A stretch of DNA of 64,000 bases. Source: Sciurus carolinensis (Eukaryota; Chordata; Mammalia; Rodentia; Sciuridae). The notes beneath the pieces were generated by a model that did not search any database, was not told the origin of the DNA, and saw only the letters and a program-made list of their open reading frames with translations. The stretch's first letter is position 1; each line of letters starts with the position of its first letter. The translations under genes and the position numbers were made by a program. This document shows, piece by piece, positions 20,482-31,696 of this stretch. Where the stretch lies: the NCBI RefSeq assembly GCF_902686445.1, contig NC_062213.1:3717241-3781240 (forward strand). The letters are read 5' to 3'.

Positions 20482-20656
20482 CTTTTTGGTGCTGGAGATG
20501 GAACCTGGGGTGCTTCACCACTGGGCTACATCCCAGCCCTTTTGATTTTTTGAGACAGGGTCTTGCTAAGCTGCTCAGGCCAGCCTCTAGCTTGGGATCC
20601 TCGTGCTTCAGCTTCCTGAGTTGCTGGGGTCACAGGAGTGCGCTGTGTGCTGAGGC
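20482..20656 (-). mobile_element. B1-dID SINE (minus)
   Basis: TTGGTGCTGGAGATGGAACC, CCACTGGGCTACATCCCAGC, TTTTTTGAGACAGGGTCTTG, CAGCTTCCTGAGTTGCTGGG. Confidence 0.9.
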
Positions 20657-21116
20657 TGCCTTCACTCTGCTTACAGACGTTCCAGAAGATGTTCTGTGAT
20701 GTGGTTCTGCCTCCCTCCCTGTGCACAGGCCCCTGAGGGCTGACCTCACTGGGGACATGCAGAGTTCAGCTGCCCAGGTTTCTTGTGTTGTGGGGATCCC
20801 ACAGTGACTGGAATCAGGATGCAGGGACCAGAGCTTTCTCCTGGTTCTCCCACACCTTGCTGTTTACTTGTGGAGGACCTGGCTGGATTGTGCTGTCACA
20901 TTTCCCAATCTGGCTGACTGCACCCCTGGCATGGTGCACCCTGTCCCTGGCCTATGTGTGCCGCTGCAACCCAGGAGTGAGCTGTGGGCTGCTTTCCTGT
21001 TTGCCTCAGCAGCTTCCTCACTGGCAGGCAGGGCTCCTGGTTGTCTCGCATCTCCCGCGGCTGCTTTCCGTCGCTGGGCTCCAGTACTTCACCAGAGCTG
21101 TGGCATGCACGTATTC

Positions 21117-21214
21117 TTTTTTTTTTTTTTTTTTTTTTTGGTGGTGCTAGGGATTGAACCCAGGGTCCGTGCATGCGCGGCAAGCACTCTCCAACTGAGC
21201 TATATCTCCAGCCC
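21117..21214 (-). mobile_element. ID SINE (minus)
   Basis: Poly-T of about 22, GGTGGTGCTAGGGATTGAAC, CCAACTGAGCTATATCTCCA. TSD-like GGCATGCACGTATT / GGCATGCATATTTT flank it. Confidence 0.94.
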
Positions 21215-21768
21215 TGGCATGCATATTTTTAAATTCTACTTCTTCAAATAGCTTTCCCTGGTCGACTGTTGAGGTGTGGGGGTATTTTGAGGGCAGGAGG
21301 AAAGCTGGTGTGTGATGTGAAGGCAGACCACTGCTGTGAGCGAGAAGGGCTGAGCTGCTGCTGAGGGAGGGGCTTCTTGGTTCTGTGGGTGGTGGGCACC
21401 CCCAGGTTGTTGAGCAGGTGGTGCAGGCTGTAGCTGGCCAAGCAGGGGCAGTGTGGCAGGGTGGGGAGGCACAGAAACCAACCTCATGGCCAGCTGAGAG
21501 TGGGGAGAAGCACCTGGGGTGAGCTTTTTCAGACATGCCAAGTTTTAAGGTGATTCTGAGAAGTCCAGGAGAAGAGACCACTGTTCGGGTTGTGTGTCTA
21601 CCTCATGGTGGTCTCTGTCTGCCTCCTCCGCCTGCCATGACCCCTCCCTTGCTGCCCGAGGATCACCACGGTCTGCTTCCCAGGATCTGATGTGGTGTCT
21701 TCTTTGTTTAAAAAATTGAGTAAAAAGTTTAAAAGTTGATTTAAAAGTTGATTTAAAAGTTAAATCTG

Positions 21769-22031
21769 GGACTGGGGCTGTGGCTCAGTGGTAGAGCGCT
21801 TGCTTGGCATATGTGAGGCACTGGGTTCCATCCCCAGCACCACATGTAAATAAATAAAATTGGGGCTGTGGGAGGAACACTTCAGCCTAATCCACAGAGA
21901 CCATGGGATGTTATTTCTTGGCTTGTTTTTAATTTCTCAGCTGAGGATGGTACTAATTTCCTGTAATAGACTTTTTGATCATTTGGGAGAAAAAATAAAG
22001 GCCCATTGACAACTAAAAAAATATTAAGGAA
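21769..22031 (+). mobile_element. ID SINE with a foreign segment in its tail
   Basis: The outer 14-bp TSD AAAAGTTAAATCTG is at 21755-21768 and 22032-22045. The ID body (GGGGCTGTGGCTCAGTGGTA, GGGTTCCATCCCCAGCACC) runs to about 21860. Its tail resumes after about 21990 as AATAAAGGCCCATTGACAAC. About 130 bp between is not ID sequence. Confidence 0.9.
21861..21990. mobile_element. Unidentified ~130-bp segment inside an ID tail
   Basis: Starts TGGGGCTGTGGGAGGAACAC and ends TCATTTGGGAGAAAA within the AAATAAAT linker of the ID. It could be a later insertion or an RNA segment joined during reverse transcription. I do not recognise the source. Confidence 0.6.
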
Positions 22032-22045
22032 AAAAGTTAAATCTG

Positions 22046-23430
22046 TGCATTAAAACTTGCTAATGCCTTTGAGAATCGTGCGGGCACCTTCCCTTGTGTG
22101 GCCCTCCCCTGCCGTGCCTAGTTTCTGGTGACATGGGCTCTCCTCGGTCCTGGCTGTGTGGGGCAGGAGGCAGCATCTGTTCATCCCACTGAGGATGGCC
22201 AGTGTTGAGCGGCATGGAGGGAAGTGGAAGGGGTGGACAGGCAGGTCAGGTCCTGAGACCTCAAGAGCAGCGAGGCGGCTCCTTCCACCCCACCTCTGTG
22301 GAGCACGTCAGCTCCAGGCATAGCTGGGTCGGCACGCCACCCCGGCAGCCACAGTGGCCTGACTGCTTCCTTGGTGGTCCAGAGCCGTGCCCTCAGGAGA
22401 CTGGCAGGAGGCTGAAGGCCATTTGTGGGGGCCATGGAGCCTGAGAGCCGGAGCCTTTCCACGCTCTGTCTAAGGCAGGGGCAATGGTGGTGCCTGCCTT
22501 CTTGTAAGGATCAGCCGTGGTAACACGTGCCGGGGCTCCTCTGGGCCACACGGTCCCCGGATATGACGGGCGACTGATCAGGGATTCGCGGTTTCCCAGG
22601 ATACGCAGTCCCCTGGCGAGAGTTCTGTTTTCCCATTATCTGAGTCTGGTGAACTGCCTGCCCTCTACTGAAAGCTCGGAGGTGAACGAAGGAAGAAAAT
22701 GGGTGTCTCGAAGGGAAATTCTTTGCAAAAATAAATGCTGTGAAGTAAATAGAAAAAATGCCGAGAATCTTGAAAGGCAGCAGTTGTGTGTGTGCGCCTG
22801 TCTCTTTAGGAGCAGAACACAGAATCGGGTTGGCTGGAGGGATCAGCGTTTCATTCCCTGGCATCCTCTTGCTGGTGAGATCCTGGCTGCCTGGAGCGCC
22901 AGCAGAGGCGGCCGCTTCCTGGACAGGCGCCACGTCAGGCTATCAGTATCTGCCACCAGCAGGGTGGGGAGGGTGGTGCCCTGTGTCCACGGCTCTGCCC
23001 TCCCTGCAGACCCACTCAGGAATGAAGTTTAAGTTGTGGTTTGTAAAACCCAGCCTTCCTGAGCTTTCCCATGGGACCACACTGCAGTGACCATTTATTT
23101 AAAGTGTGGTTTCTATTTTATTTTTTAACAATCCGAATAAAGTGTTTTTAGTTAATCTTATAGGATGGCAAGGGTCAAGAATCTCCAGAGTGGCCTCCAC
23201 GTCGCTCCCAAGCCTACTATAGACAGTTGTCAGCTTAGCCCTGGCCTCCAGACACAGCCCATCTCCCGCTGGTCCCCACGGGGCAAGTCATTTCTAGCTG
23301 TAGCCAGGGCCTTCCCCACCTGGACTCGGAGTCTAACCCAGCAGAAGTCTCGGCTTCTATGGATGTGCTTGTGTTGTCTCATCCAAGTGGGTCTGCGTTG
23401 TTAGCAGAGGGAAAAGAGAAATGACCCATG
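22046..23430. other. Single-copy intron 1 sequence, partly CpG-containing
   Basis: 22500-22640 has scattered CpGs. No repeat family and no gene recognised. Confidence 0.45.
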
Positions 23431-23743
23431 TTTCAGAGGGAGGAAGTATTTTAAAAAACGGTGTGAAATTCATGCAGCATAAATTTAACCATTTTTAAGA
23501 GGTTTAATGGTACCCATTGAGCCCCATTTTGACCCCTCACTCCCAGCCTCTGGAAATCTGCAGTTTGCTCTGACTGTATGGATCTACCTATTCCTAAGAT
23601 CTTGAATAGCAGTTAGATAGTAAATGAATTTTCAGGGTGCGCATTTCAGTATGTATCAGAACTAGATTTCTTTCTCCTCCCCTTCTTTTTCTTTACCAAT
23701 GAGCCACATCCCTAACCTTTTTTGTTTTATTTTGAGAAAGGAT

Positions 23744-23838
23744 CGGGCTGGGAAGATAGCTCAGTTGGTAGAGTGCTTGCCTTGCAAGCACAAAGCCCTG
23801 GGTTCAATCCCCAGCACTGGGGAAAAAAAAAAAAAAAA
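23744..23838 (+). mobile_element. ID SINE, AGATAGCTCAG lineage (first of tandem pair)
   Basis: GGGCTGGGAAGATAGCTCAG, TTGCCTTGCAAGCACAAAGC, GGTTCAATCCCCAGCACTGG, poly-A. Confidence 0.95.
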
Positions 23839-23842
23839 GTTT

Positions 23843-23925
23843 TGGGGCTGGGGAGATAGCTTAGTCGGTAGAGTGCTTGCCTTGTAAGCACAAGGCCCTG
23901 GGTTCCATCCCCAGCACCCCAAAAA
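23843..23925 (+). mobile_element. ID SINE, AGATAGCTCAG lineage (second of tandem pair)
   Basis: GGGGCTGGGGAGATAGCTTA, GTAAGCACAAGGCCCTGGG, CCATCCCCAGCACCCC. It shares an outer TSD with the preceding ID. Confidence 0.95.
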
Positions 23926-24030
23926 AGAAAGGATTGTACTATGTTGCTTAGAGCCTCAAATTTGTGATCCTCCTGTCCTAGTCTCTTGAGTTGCTGGGAT
24001 TATAGTTGTGTACTACCACACCAGCCTCTC

Positions 24031-24146
24031 CTTTTTTTTTTTTTTTTTTTTTTTTGGGGGGGGGTACTGGGGATCGAACCCAGGGCCTTGTGCCCTTGTG
24101 CTTGCAAAGAAAGCACTCTACCAACTGAGCTATCTCCCCAGCCCCC
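24031..24146 (-). mobile_element. ID SINE (minus)
   Basis: Poly-T of about 25, TACTGGGGATCGAACCCAGG, CCAACTGAGCTATCTCCCCA. The TSD CAGCCTCTC is at 24022-24030 and 24147-24155. A small internal duplication (CCCTTGTG) is present. Confidence 0.95.
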
Positions 24147-24156
24147 AGCCTCTCTT

Positions 24157-24283
24157 CTTTTTTTAAGATGGGATCTTGCCACATTGCCCAGGCTAGTGTT
24201 AAACTCCTAGGCTCAAGCGATCCTTCGGCCTTAGTCTCCCATGTAGCTGGGACTGCAGGTACACAACACCATACCCAGCTCTG
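24157..24283 (-). mobile_element. B1-type SINE (minus)
   Basis: TTAAGATGGGATCTTGCCAC, GGCTCAAGCGATCCTTCGGC, GTAGCTGGGACTGCAGGTAC. An older 7SL monomer. Confidence 0.82.
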
Positions 24284-24640
24284 AACTTCATTTTTTTTTT
24301 TTTATTGCCAAGTAATATTCCATTGTATGGATATACCACAGTTGATCATCCATTTGTGTTATTTCTACCTTTGGCATTTGCGTATGAGTTTTTGTGTTGT
24401 GCAGGTGTACACCTGGGAGTGGAATTGCTGGGCTGTGTGGGGACTCTACTTTGTGTAACTTTGTGAGGAATGGCTGAGCTGTTTTCCATATGCCTGTGCT
24501 AGTTCATGTTTCCATGTAACACAGGAAGGTTTCGGTTTCTCCATATCCTTGCCAGCACTTGTCGTTGGCATCTCACGGCTTTGAAAAGTGAACTTTATAA
24601 GTAGTAAACCATTCGTGGCAGATTTTATTAGTCACCAAAC

Positions 24641-25438
24641 TGGGAAAATGTTAGGTCTATGCTTTTTTTTTTTTCTTTTTTTCCTAGACCAACCTAAAAC
24701 ACATAAGGTACATTGATTTCTTGATGCCAGAGTGTAGTATTTGGAAATTGGACAACCAGATGAACACAGTAAAGTTAGTATTATTAACAGGCAAAAAAAT
24801 TAAAAAAAGAATCCAGATTCAATCCTGGGGTCTAATGTCAAAGAAGCTCATTCTTTGATAAGCATGGAATGGAGTGCCAGCTGTGTCCTAGGCATCACGC
24901 CTGGGGCTGGGAAGTACAGACTGGCTGCTGCCCCCCATGTGCTCCCCCACGTTCGAGTATAGCTGTGGATCAGGCAGTCACTCTCACATCCACAGGCAGT
25001 CCAGGTGTCTCTCACAGCTCATGGGGTGAAGGGCACAGTCTTCTGCTAAGTGAGGGACTTCGAGGGCCAGAGGGTGGCTGGGGATGGCCAGCAGCTCTGA
25101 AATGACAGACACACAGTGTGCCAGGGCCTTTCCAAGGCCCCCTCCAGTGGTGGGCGGGAGCCAGGCAGGAGAGGTGCCTTGCACTGAACGGTGGGTGGGC
25201 GTTCTGTCCCCAGGCTTCTGTGGTGTTGCCTTGGATGGTGGGACTCATTGATCAGAGACCGGGTTTATGTTGTTGGTCAACTTTGAAAAAATGTTTTAAA
25301 GTCTTTGTTGTGGAAAAGTTAAAATATACACAAAAATGGAGGGGAAACTCTGAGACCCACCAGGTGACCCTCACAGCTGTGGGGTCAGTGCAGCCTTCTC
25401 AGCCCCACCTCTGTGATTCCATGCAGCACGTCATCATT
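24641..25438. other. Intron 1 sequence, few recognisable elements
   Basis: 24868-24960 (GAGTGCCAGCTGTGTCCTAG, GGGGCTGGGAAGTACAGA) resembles an L2 3' end. The rest is unassigned. Confidence 0.4.
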
Positions 25439-25542
25439 TTTAAAATATGTTTTACTTGTAGATGGACTCAATATCTTTATTTTTATGTGATGGCTTGCAT
25501 GTGAGAGGCAAGTGCTCTACCATCGAGCTGTAGCCCCAGCTC
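25438..25542 (-). mobile_element. ID SINE (minus), internally deleted
   Basis: TTGTAGATGGACTCAATATC reversed tail, then GGCAAGTGCTCTACCATCGA; the B-box part is missing. Confidence 0.88.
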
Positions 25543-27149
25543 GCAGCGTGTCACTTAACCCATTACCTTTCTTGGTGCTGGAGACTAAACCTGCGCCGCG
25601 CACAGGCCGTACCTGCACTGCCCGCAGCCCCGACTCTTCACTGAACCACTTGAAATGACTTTGGGATTAAGAAGGTGGCCAGAGTCACCTGAGTTCCCTG
25701 ATCAGCCCCTAGCCCCCAGTGTCCTCATCCTGCCCACCTTGGGACCTCCACCTCTGGAAGTGCTGTGCCCAGGCCTGCAGCTGGACGTGCGCTTGCGTTT
25801 GTCTGACCACCTTCTGTTTGTGGGCCCTTTCCAACACGCCGCTGTGTGGTTAACCACAGCTGCTCGCCTGTATGTCTCTTGGCAGCCTTGACCTGAGTGT
25901 TCTTGCTGGTGTGCCCCTGTGTGGGCGTGGCTGCCCCTCACGTTTGTGACATTTGTGCATCTCCCTTTTCACTGTGAGACGCTCCAGGCTCTGTGGGCTT
26001 ATCCTTCGCAGTCCGTGTCATCAGCGAGCTCTCGTTCCTTTTATTGGAGATCTGGGCACTGGCGTGCTCGGCTGCTGCGGTGGCAGGAGGTCCTCTGTTT
26101 ATATGAGCAGATGTGCACACACACTTCTGTACTTATCCTTCTGCATTAATGTTAAAAAACCCCAGTTCACGTGGATATTTCTGGTTTGAATCACAATGGC
26201 CTTCCTGGTCCTTGTTTGTAACTTCTTTTTGAGAAATGCCCGGCCCTCCTCACCCGCAGCATGTTTGCCTACTTGTCCAAACACAGTGTCCACACACAGG
26301 ACTTCCAAGATTGCTGACCAGCGTCCCTGTGAGAAGCAAATCTACTTCCAGATCACTGGTGTGTGGGTTGCCCAGAGATATGGTCAGGCACGCTGCCCAG
26401 TGTGCTCCCTGGGGTGCTTGCATGGCCCAGGGCGCCCTGCGGCCCATCCTCAGTGCCACTTTCCTCTGACAGCTTTCCTCTGGGGGGTGCATTCTGGATC
26501 GCACGTGTGCCACAGGACATTCTCCTTGTTCCATCGTGGGTCCTTCCCTGTGTCTTCCACTGCACGTGAAACTCAGGGCAGCATGTGAGGATAGTAGTAG
26601 GATGGAGTGGGGAGCGAGGCTGCCTCTCGAGTTGCAGTGAGAATCTGAAGCAGCTTGAGGAGCCCCGAGTCTGGCTTCTGTCCCGCTGGAGAGGCGTTTT
26701 GGGGGTTGTCCCTGTAGGTCAGAGTGGCCTGTGGAGTTGCTGCAAGTATGTGCCTGAGCCCTGAAAGGTGGCCCTGGGGCAGGGGTGGCGCTGCCTGCGT
26801 GTGGAGGCACTGCCTGTGTGGTGTGTCTCTGCGTGACAGGGTGAGGTCCCAGATAGTCTTATCTGGAAAGGAGGCCCGGCCTCCCCGGCTTCCCCAGCAC
26901 ACTCTGTGTCCGTTTGCTGGGTGTGCGCTGCGAGCACAGCCAGTTTTGCTTTGATTTGGTTTTCTTTTTTTAAGTTATTCTCTTTAATAAAGAGGAATAT
27001 GCACTCCTCCCAGAGAATTTAGAGGACGGTGAATAAGAAGAAACAAAATCGTGTTTAGTGTGTCACCTGCCAGAAATGGCTGTTGGACCCACGTGTTCAC
27101 TTGAAGACCTTTTCCTGTGTGTATAGAGGTAGAGTAGCTTGTTTTTCAG
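25543..27149. other. Single-copy intron 1 sequence
   Basis: A weak ID-like patch at about 25570-25640; otherwise no repeat or gene recognised. Confidence 0.45.
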
Positions 27150-27361
27150 TTTCTTTTCTTTTTGGGGGGAGGGGGAGTACTGGGGATTTAACCCAGGGTG
27201 CTTAACCACTGAGCCACATCCCCAGCCCTTTTTATGTTGAGGCAGGGTCTTGCTGAGTTGTTTAGGTATTGCTAAGTTGCTGAGGTTGGCCTTGACCTTG
27301 GGAGCCTCTTGCCTCAGCCTCCCAAGCTGCTGGGACCACAGGTGTGTGCCACACCCTGCTG
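27150..27361 (-). mobile_element. B1-dID SINE (minus)
   Basis: GTACTGGGGATTTAACCCAG, CTGAGCCACATCCCCAGCCC, GGTCTTGCTGAGTTGTTTAG, CTCCCAAGCTGCTGGGACCA. Confidence 0.93.
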
Positions 27362-28806
27362 TTCCCTTTCTTTTCACCTAGTATCTTGAGCATTCCCGAG
27401 TGCTGCTTACTTGTCCTGGTGGAACCAGGTTTCCAACACTTTCTGAAGTAAAAAGCTGATGACTGTACTCAGATCAGATGGTGGGTACCCATGGGGTGGG
27501 GCTGTGTGGGGGGCAGCTGTGGACCCAGCTCTTGGTGCCCAGGAACTCCCCATCTCTTGTTTGGTGTGGTGGCGTAACCACAGGTGAGTAGCTGGTATAC
27601 AGCGGGCGCTCCTGTGTACCACCTTATATTCCTAGGGCCCCCTTTTTCCTGCAGTGTGCTCCTTAGTCTCTGATAGTGTGGGGAATGGTCTGGTGTCCTG
27701 TCTCACTGCCGAAGAGCTTGACCATATCCTGGCTGTGTCCCCAGCATCTAGCACAGCAGAAGCTGAGGGCAGAGTGTCTGTGCTAGGTGGAGGGGCGTGG
27801 ATGTGGGTGCTTTGCCACAGTTTCTTCATGCTGTGACATTTCCTCGGGGTCAGGTACAGAAGCACCATGCTGTGTGGACTTCTGAGCACCGGGGCCTAGT
27901 GGAGAGGGGTGAGCCCTGGGCGATGATGGGCCATCGGTTCCTGGACTCCTTCCTTGGCCTTGCTCATCGCTTCAGCTCTTTGGGCCTTTGTCTACCTCTG
28001 TAAAAGTATGATAATATTTCCTATTGTTATTGTTAATTATTGTACTATAAAATTAGTAATCTGAAAATTTAATGTTAGTACAAAATTGTGTACCAGGACT
28101 ATCAGCTTAATATACTGCATCGCATTTTATGTGGTGCTTGATGTTTAGTAGTTTATGTAAATTATATATAAGCTGTAGTTGATGTCATGATAACTCGATG
28201 TGAAGGGAAATGATCAGATGTGTGAAGGTCCCTGGGGACACGGGAAGTGCCTGTTGGGTGGAAGGGATGCCACAGCTCCTCGAGGGGCTGCTCCTGCTGG
28301 GATCTGCAGATTGTGCCGTGTTGCCCAGGTGGGGCAGGGGTGCTGGTGAGGTGGAGTGGGGCTCCCTGGGGGGTCTCCTGGGCTTGGACGGTGGGGTGTA
28401 GGAGCTGTGCTTGACTCATGTGAACTGTCACACAGAACCCACCGTGCTTCAGTGCGTTCCCCCATGTCTGAGGAAGGCCATCAGGACTGCAGATGGATGC
28501 AGGTTGACGTGGATGAGTGATGTCAGCATGTGTCTCATAGAATGTCCTTCCTTGAATGGGGGCAGTTATCTCTTGTTCTTCTAGGTGACTTTACCAGCAT
28601 TTGGTCCCAGCATTCATTAAAGTTGTCTTCTAAACAAAGCTGCAGAAGAGAAAGAGCAGACACATTAGTGCTGTAACTCAGTAGAGCATGTAATTCAAGC
28701 CACACTCTGGGGCTAGGTGTCTCTGGTGCCCAGGAGAGCATCTCTGCCTCTAGCAAGGCCAGAGATGGACACGCAGGAGAGTCATCTTTTTTTAAAAGAC
28801 AACTCT
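27362..28806. other. Intron 1 sequence with an AT-rich block
   Basis: 27955-28030 (TTTGGGCCTTTGTCTACCTC, TGTAAAAGTATGATAATA) is MIR-like. 28010-28190 is unusually AT-rich. The rest is unassigned. Confidence 0.45.
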
Positions 28807-29023
28807 GAGCCGAGCGTGGTTGCACATGCCTGTAATCCCAGCGGCTCCGGAGGCTGAGGCAGGAGGACTACAAGTTGAAAGCCAGTCTGAGAAACTTAGT
28901 GAGGCCCTAGGCAACTCAGGGAGATCCTGTCTCAAAATAAACTATAAAAAAAAGGCCGGGGAGGTGGCTTAGTGGTTAGGCAGCCCTGGGTTCAATCCCT
29001 GATATCAAAAAACAACAACAAAA
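28807..29023 (+). mobile_element. B1-dID SINE, complete
   Basis: GCCGAGCGTGGTTGCACATG, GCCTGTAATCCCAGCGGCTC, GAGATCCTGTCTCAAAATAA, GGGGAGGTGGCTTAGTGGTT, GGTTCAATCCC. Short direct repeat AACTCTGA at 28801 and 29024. Confidence 0.96.
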
Positions 29024-29387
29024 AACTCTGAACAGGATTGAATCTCATGTTAAGATTTATTCCCCAAGCTGAGGTGCAGATGCAGGTGGCAACCGTAAGT
29101 GCCGAGGCTGGATTCTGGCCTGGGCAGTGCCTGAGGTTCCAGTGTCTTGACCGCTGTCCACATGTTTGGGTCCTAGTCCATGTGTTAGGCCTAGGACGAG
29201 ACGTGACTGGGGGGGGTCAGAACAGGCCTACAGAACTGTATGGGGATTCTTTGAAGTAGAGCAAACTTGGTAAAGGAAAAGGAAAGGATTGACTTAGAAT
29301 TTAGTGCGTTTGGATTTTTTTTTAGTGTTTTCATTAAAGAACGAACAGTCAGCTGAATGGATTATCTTAGGATGCTTTTGTTTTATT
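29024..29387. other. Unassigned intron 1 sequence
   Basis: No repeat or gene recognised. Confidence 0.45.
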
Positions 29388-29477
29388 TACTTACTTTTAT
29401 GTGGTGCTGAGAATCGAACCCAGTGCCTCACAGGTGCTTGCCAAGCGCTCCACCTCTGAGCCACGACCCCAGCCCCC
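29388..29477 (-). mobile_element. ID SINE (minus)
   Basis: TTTTATGTGGTGCTGAGAAT, GCGCTCCACCTCTGAGCCAC. Confidence 0.93.
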
Positions 29478-30830
29478 TGACTTGAGTTTTACTCTTGCTT
29501 TTGTTGTTTTGACCATGGATTCATGCTGCCCTGTGGTGTGCTGTGTTCCACTGAGGCTGCAGGGCCCCAGACTCCGCCACCTGAGGCCAGTGCCTGAGGT
29601 CATTGTCACCTGCTTCTCTGAAGGCTGATGACACCCACTGGGTGCTAGGGTAAGGGCCTTTTCAGAACCAGTGCCTGGCTCTCTCCCACTGCCCCCTTTC
29701 CACATCAGAGCAAAGGGGTGCTCCTGGTGCAGTGGCTGTGAGCCATGGCTGCTAGCAGATGCCTCCCTTCTGTGCTGCGGGGCAGCTTGGACTGGGCTTC
29801 AGGTGAGCTTCCTGGCCTGCCCTCCCGTTGCATCAGGCTGGTCTTGTGCTTGCTGTGTGCTTGAGACCCTGCCCCAGGAGCTGGAACTGGAGCGGATGGC
29901 ATTCAGTAGCAGCACCCCGGGTTTAGGACGCTAGACCAGCGGCTGCCACTGAGCTGCACCCCGAGCCCAGACTTCTCCTTAAGGCTAAACTAAAAAAATA
30001 AAAGGTGGAAAAGGAGAGCAGCTGTGTCTCAGCCCTGGGCTCCCCGCCGTGGCCCAGGGGCTCCCAGGTCAGGCTGGGGAGGGCCGCGTGGGCCTTTAGC
30101 CCAGACTCTGCCGCAGCTGCACAGCTGTTTGCTCACTCAGAGGGCAGAGGCACACCTGTTTGCTCAGCTCTTTTCCCTGGTGTGGTTTTATGTATTTTGA
30201 AGTGAATGATGTTTGCTGTCTTTTGAGTTAAGCGCTTGATAAATAGTTGTTTAAACTGAAGTAACTGGATAAACTCAGAGGTAACATGATGATTTGCCAG
30301 ACTTCCATGAAAATACAGGAAGTGTGTCCTGGTCACTAAATTAGGGATTCTGAAGTTCAGTATTTGCAGAACGTGTGCCCACCTCCCTCCCATTCTGGGC
30401 TATTGATACTAGAAAAAACACCTGGGTTAAAAGACATTAGTGAGCTAGCTTTACACATCCAAGGCATTGTGGAGGATCTGGTTGCTGATCAGGAGGTGTG
30501 TCTTTCCCCGTGCCCTGGGGTTGTTTCCTAGGGTGCCCATTCACCCTTGGAATGTCTCCCCACTCTGCGCCCACTGTGAGGAGGAAGTGCCTTCTGGCCT
30601 GGCTGATGTTTCTGGTGGATGAGCCTCCAGAGAGTGGCTGGAGGACTTGGTTATCTTGGACCCTTAAGACCCGCCAGCCCCCACCACCTGGGCACGTGGA
30701 TGTTTCCGTAGATGTCCTGGTTGCACTCCAGTGTGTCTTCGAGGTTGCCAGTGGCACCATGCCTGAGGAACCCTTGTGCTTTCAGAAAGTGCTCTGGTGA
30801 CTACACGGCCGAATCATAAGGCCAGATGGC
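29478..30830. other. Single-copy intron 1 sequence
   Basis: A weak degenerate ID at about 29895-29965 (CCACTGAGCTGCACCCCGAG). Otherwise unassigned. Confidence 0.45.
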
Positions 30831-30834
30831 AGTT

Positions 30835-31360
30835 CTTGAGCCTTTGGGGTCAACCCTTTGTATTCTTCAGTTATTGAGGACCCCAGAGACCTTCTGTTTA
30901 TGGGGTTATGTATCTATCAGTATTTACTGTATTACAAATTAAAGCTGAGGAGTTTAAAAGCACTTAACGTAATGAAATGACAATAACAAACCAAATGTAT
31001 ATTAATATAAACATTTTTATGAAAGATTTTTGTCTAAAAATAATACAGTGAGAAGAGTGATGTTTAACTTTTCAGTTTTTTTAAAGTTGTAGATGGACAC
31101 AATATCTTTATTTGTTTATTTTTATGGGTGCTGAGGATCCAACCCAGTGCCTCACGTGTGCTGGACAAGCGCTCCACCACTGAGCCCCAGCCCCAGCCCC
31201 AGCCCCAGCCCCAGCCCCAGCCCCGTTTAACATTTTTGTAAGGCTCCTTATGGCTTGGTTTCCTAGAAGACAGCGATTGGCTTGGTGTCCATTCTGGGAC
31301 ATATGTAATAGGACTGGAAACAGCCCTGCCCTTACACAGCTATGTAGCTGGAAGGGAGGA
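30835..31360. repeat. Ancient DNA-transposon-like repeat, split by an ID
   Basis: TTATTGAGGACCCCAGAGAC, CTTCTGTTTATGGGGTTATG, TATTAATATAAACATTTTTA and CCTAGAAGACAGCG (after the ID) follow the order of a widespread mammalian repeat. I cannot name the family securely. Confidence 0.5.
31082..31224 (-). mobile_element. ID SINE (minus) with expanded hexamer head
   Basis: GTTGTAGATGGACACAATAT reversed tail, GGTGCTGAGGATCCAACCCA, and a 5' head of six CCCCAG units plus CCCC at 31185-31224. GTTTAAC repeats flank it. Confidence 0.94.
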
Positions 31361-31380
31361 TTATTTTCCTGTAATGGTTG

Positions 31381-31567
31381 ATTTATTTATGTGCTGTGGG
31401 GACTGGACCCAGGACCTCAGCATCTAGCTAGGCAAATGCTGGTCCACTGAAGTACCCCATTTTAAATAACTCTCATTTGGGACAGGGTCTTGCTAAGTTT
31501 CCCAGGCTAACCTAAAACTTAAGATTCTCTTGCCTGAGCGTTTGGGTGTTTTCTGCTTCTGTGCCAG
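31381..31567 (-). mobile_element. B1-dID SINE (minus), degenerate
   Basis: GTGGGGACTGGACCCAGGAC, GGGACAGGGTCTTGCTAAGT, AGATTCTCTTGCCTGAGCG. Confidence 0.8.
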
Positions 31568-31574
31568 AACTCCA

Positions 31575-31696
31575 CAAGTTGACTGTCCCTAATTTGGAAA
31601 TCCAAAACGCCCCCAAATCTGAAAGTGAGCGCTGACACACGCCACAGGCAGAAAACCGCACACCTGGCCTGATGACCCGCAGCAGTCAAAACCTGG
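31575..31696. repeat. Tigger-like DNA transposon fragment
   Basis: AAGTTGACTGTCCCTAATTT, AATCCAAAACGCCCCCAAAT, GAGCGCTGACACACGCCACA and CAGCAGTCAAAACC match in order a mammalian MER-type transposon end. The exact family is uncertain. Confidence 0.6.

Larger units (their letters stand above)
23685..24030 (-). mobile_element. B1-dID SINE (minus) split by two IDs
   Basis: ACCAATGAGCCACATCCCTA and TTTATTTTGAGAAAGGAT precede, and GATTGTACTATGTTGCTTAG...TTGCTGGGATTATAGTTGTG follows, the inserted ID pair. The duplicated AGAAAGGAT (23735, 23926) is the TSD. Confidence 0.85.
23431..24640 (-). mobile_element. Old L1 3' region, antisense, interrupted by a SINE cluster
   Basis: 23450-23680 (GTGTGAAATTCATGCAGC, AATTTAACCATTTTTAAGAG) continues at 24300 with AAGTAATATTCCATTGTATG and GGATATACCACAG, the expected order in a reversed old L1. 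About 600 bp of SINEs lie between. Confidence 0.75.
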
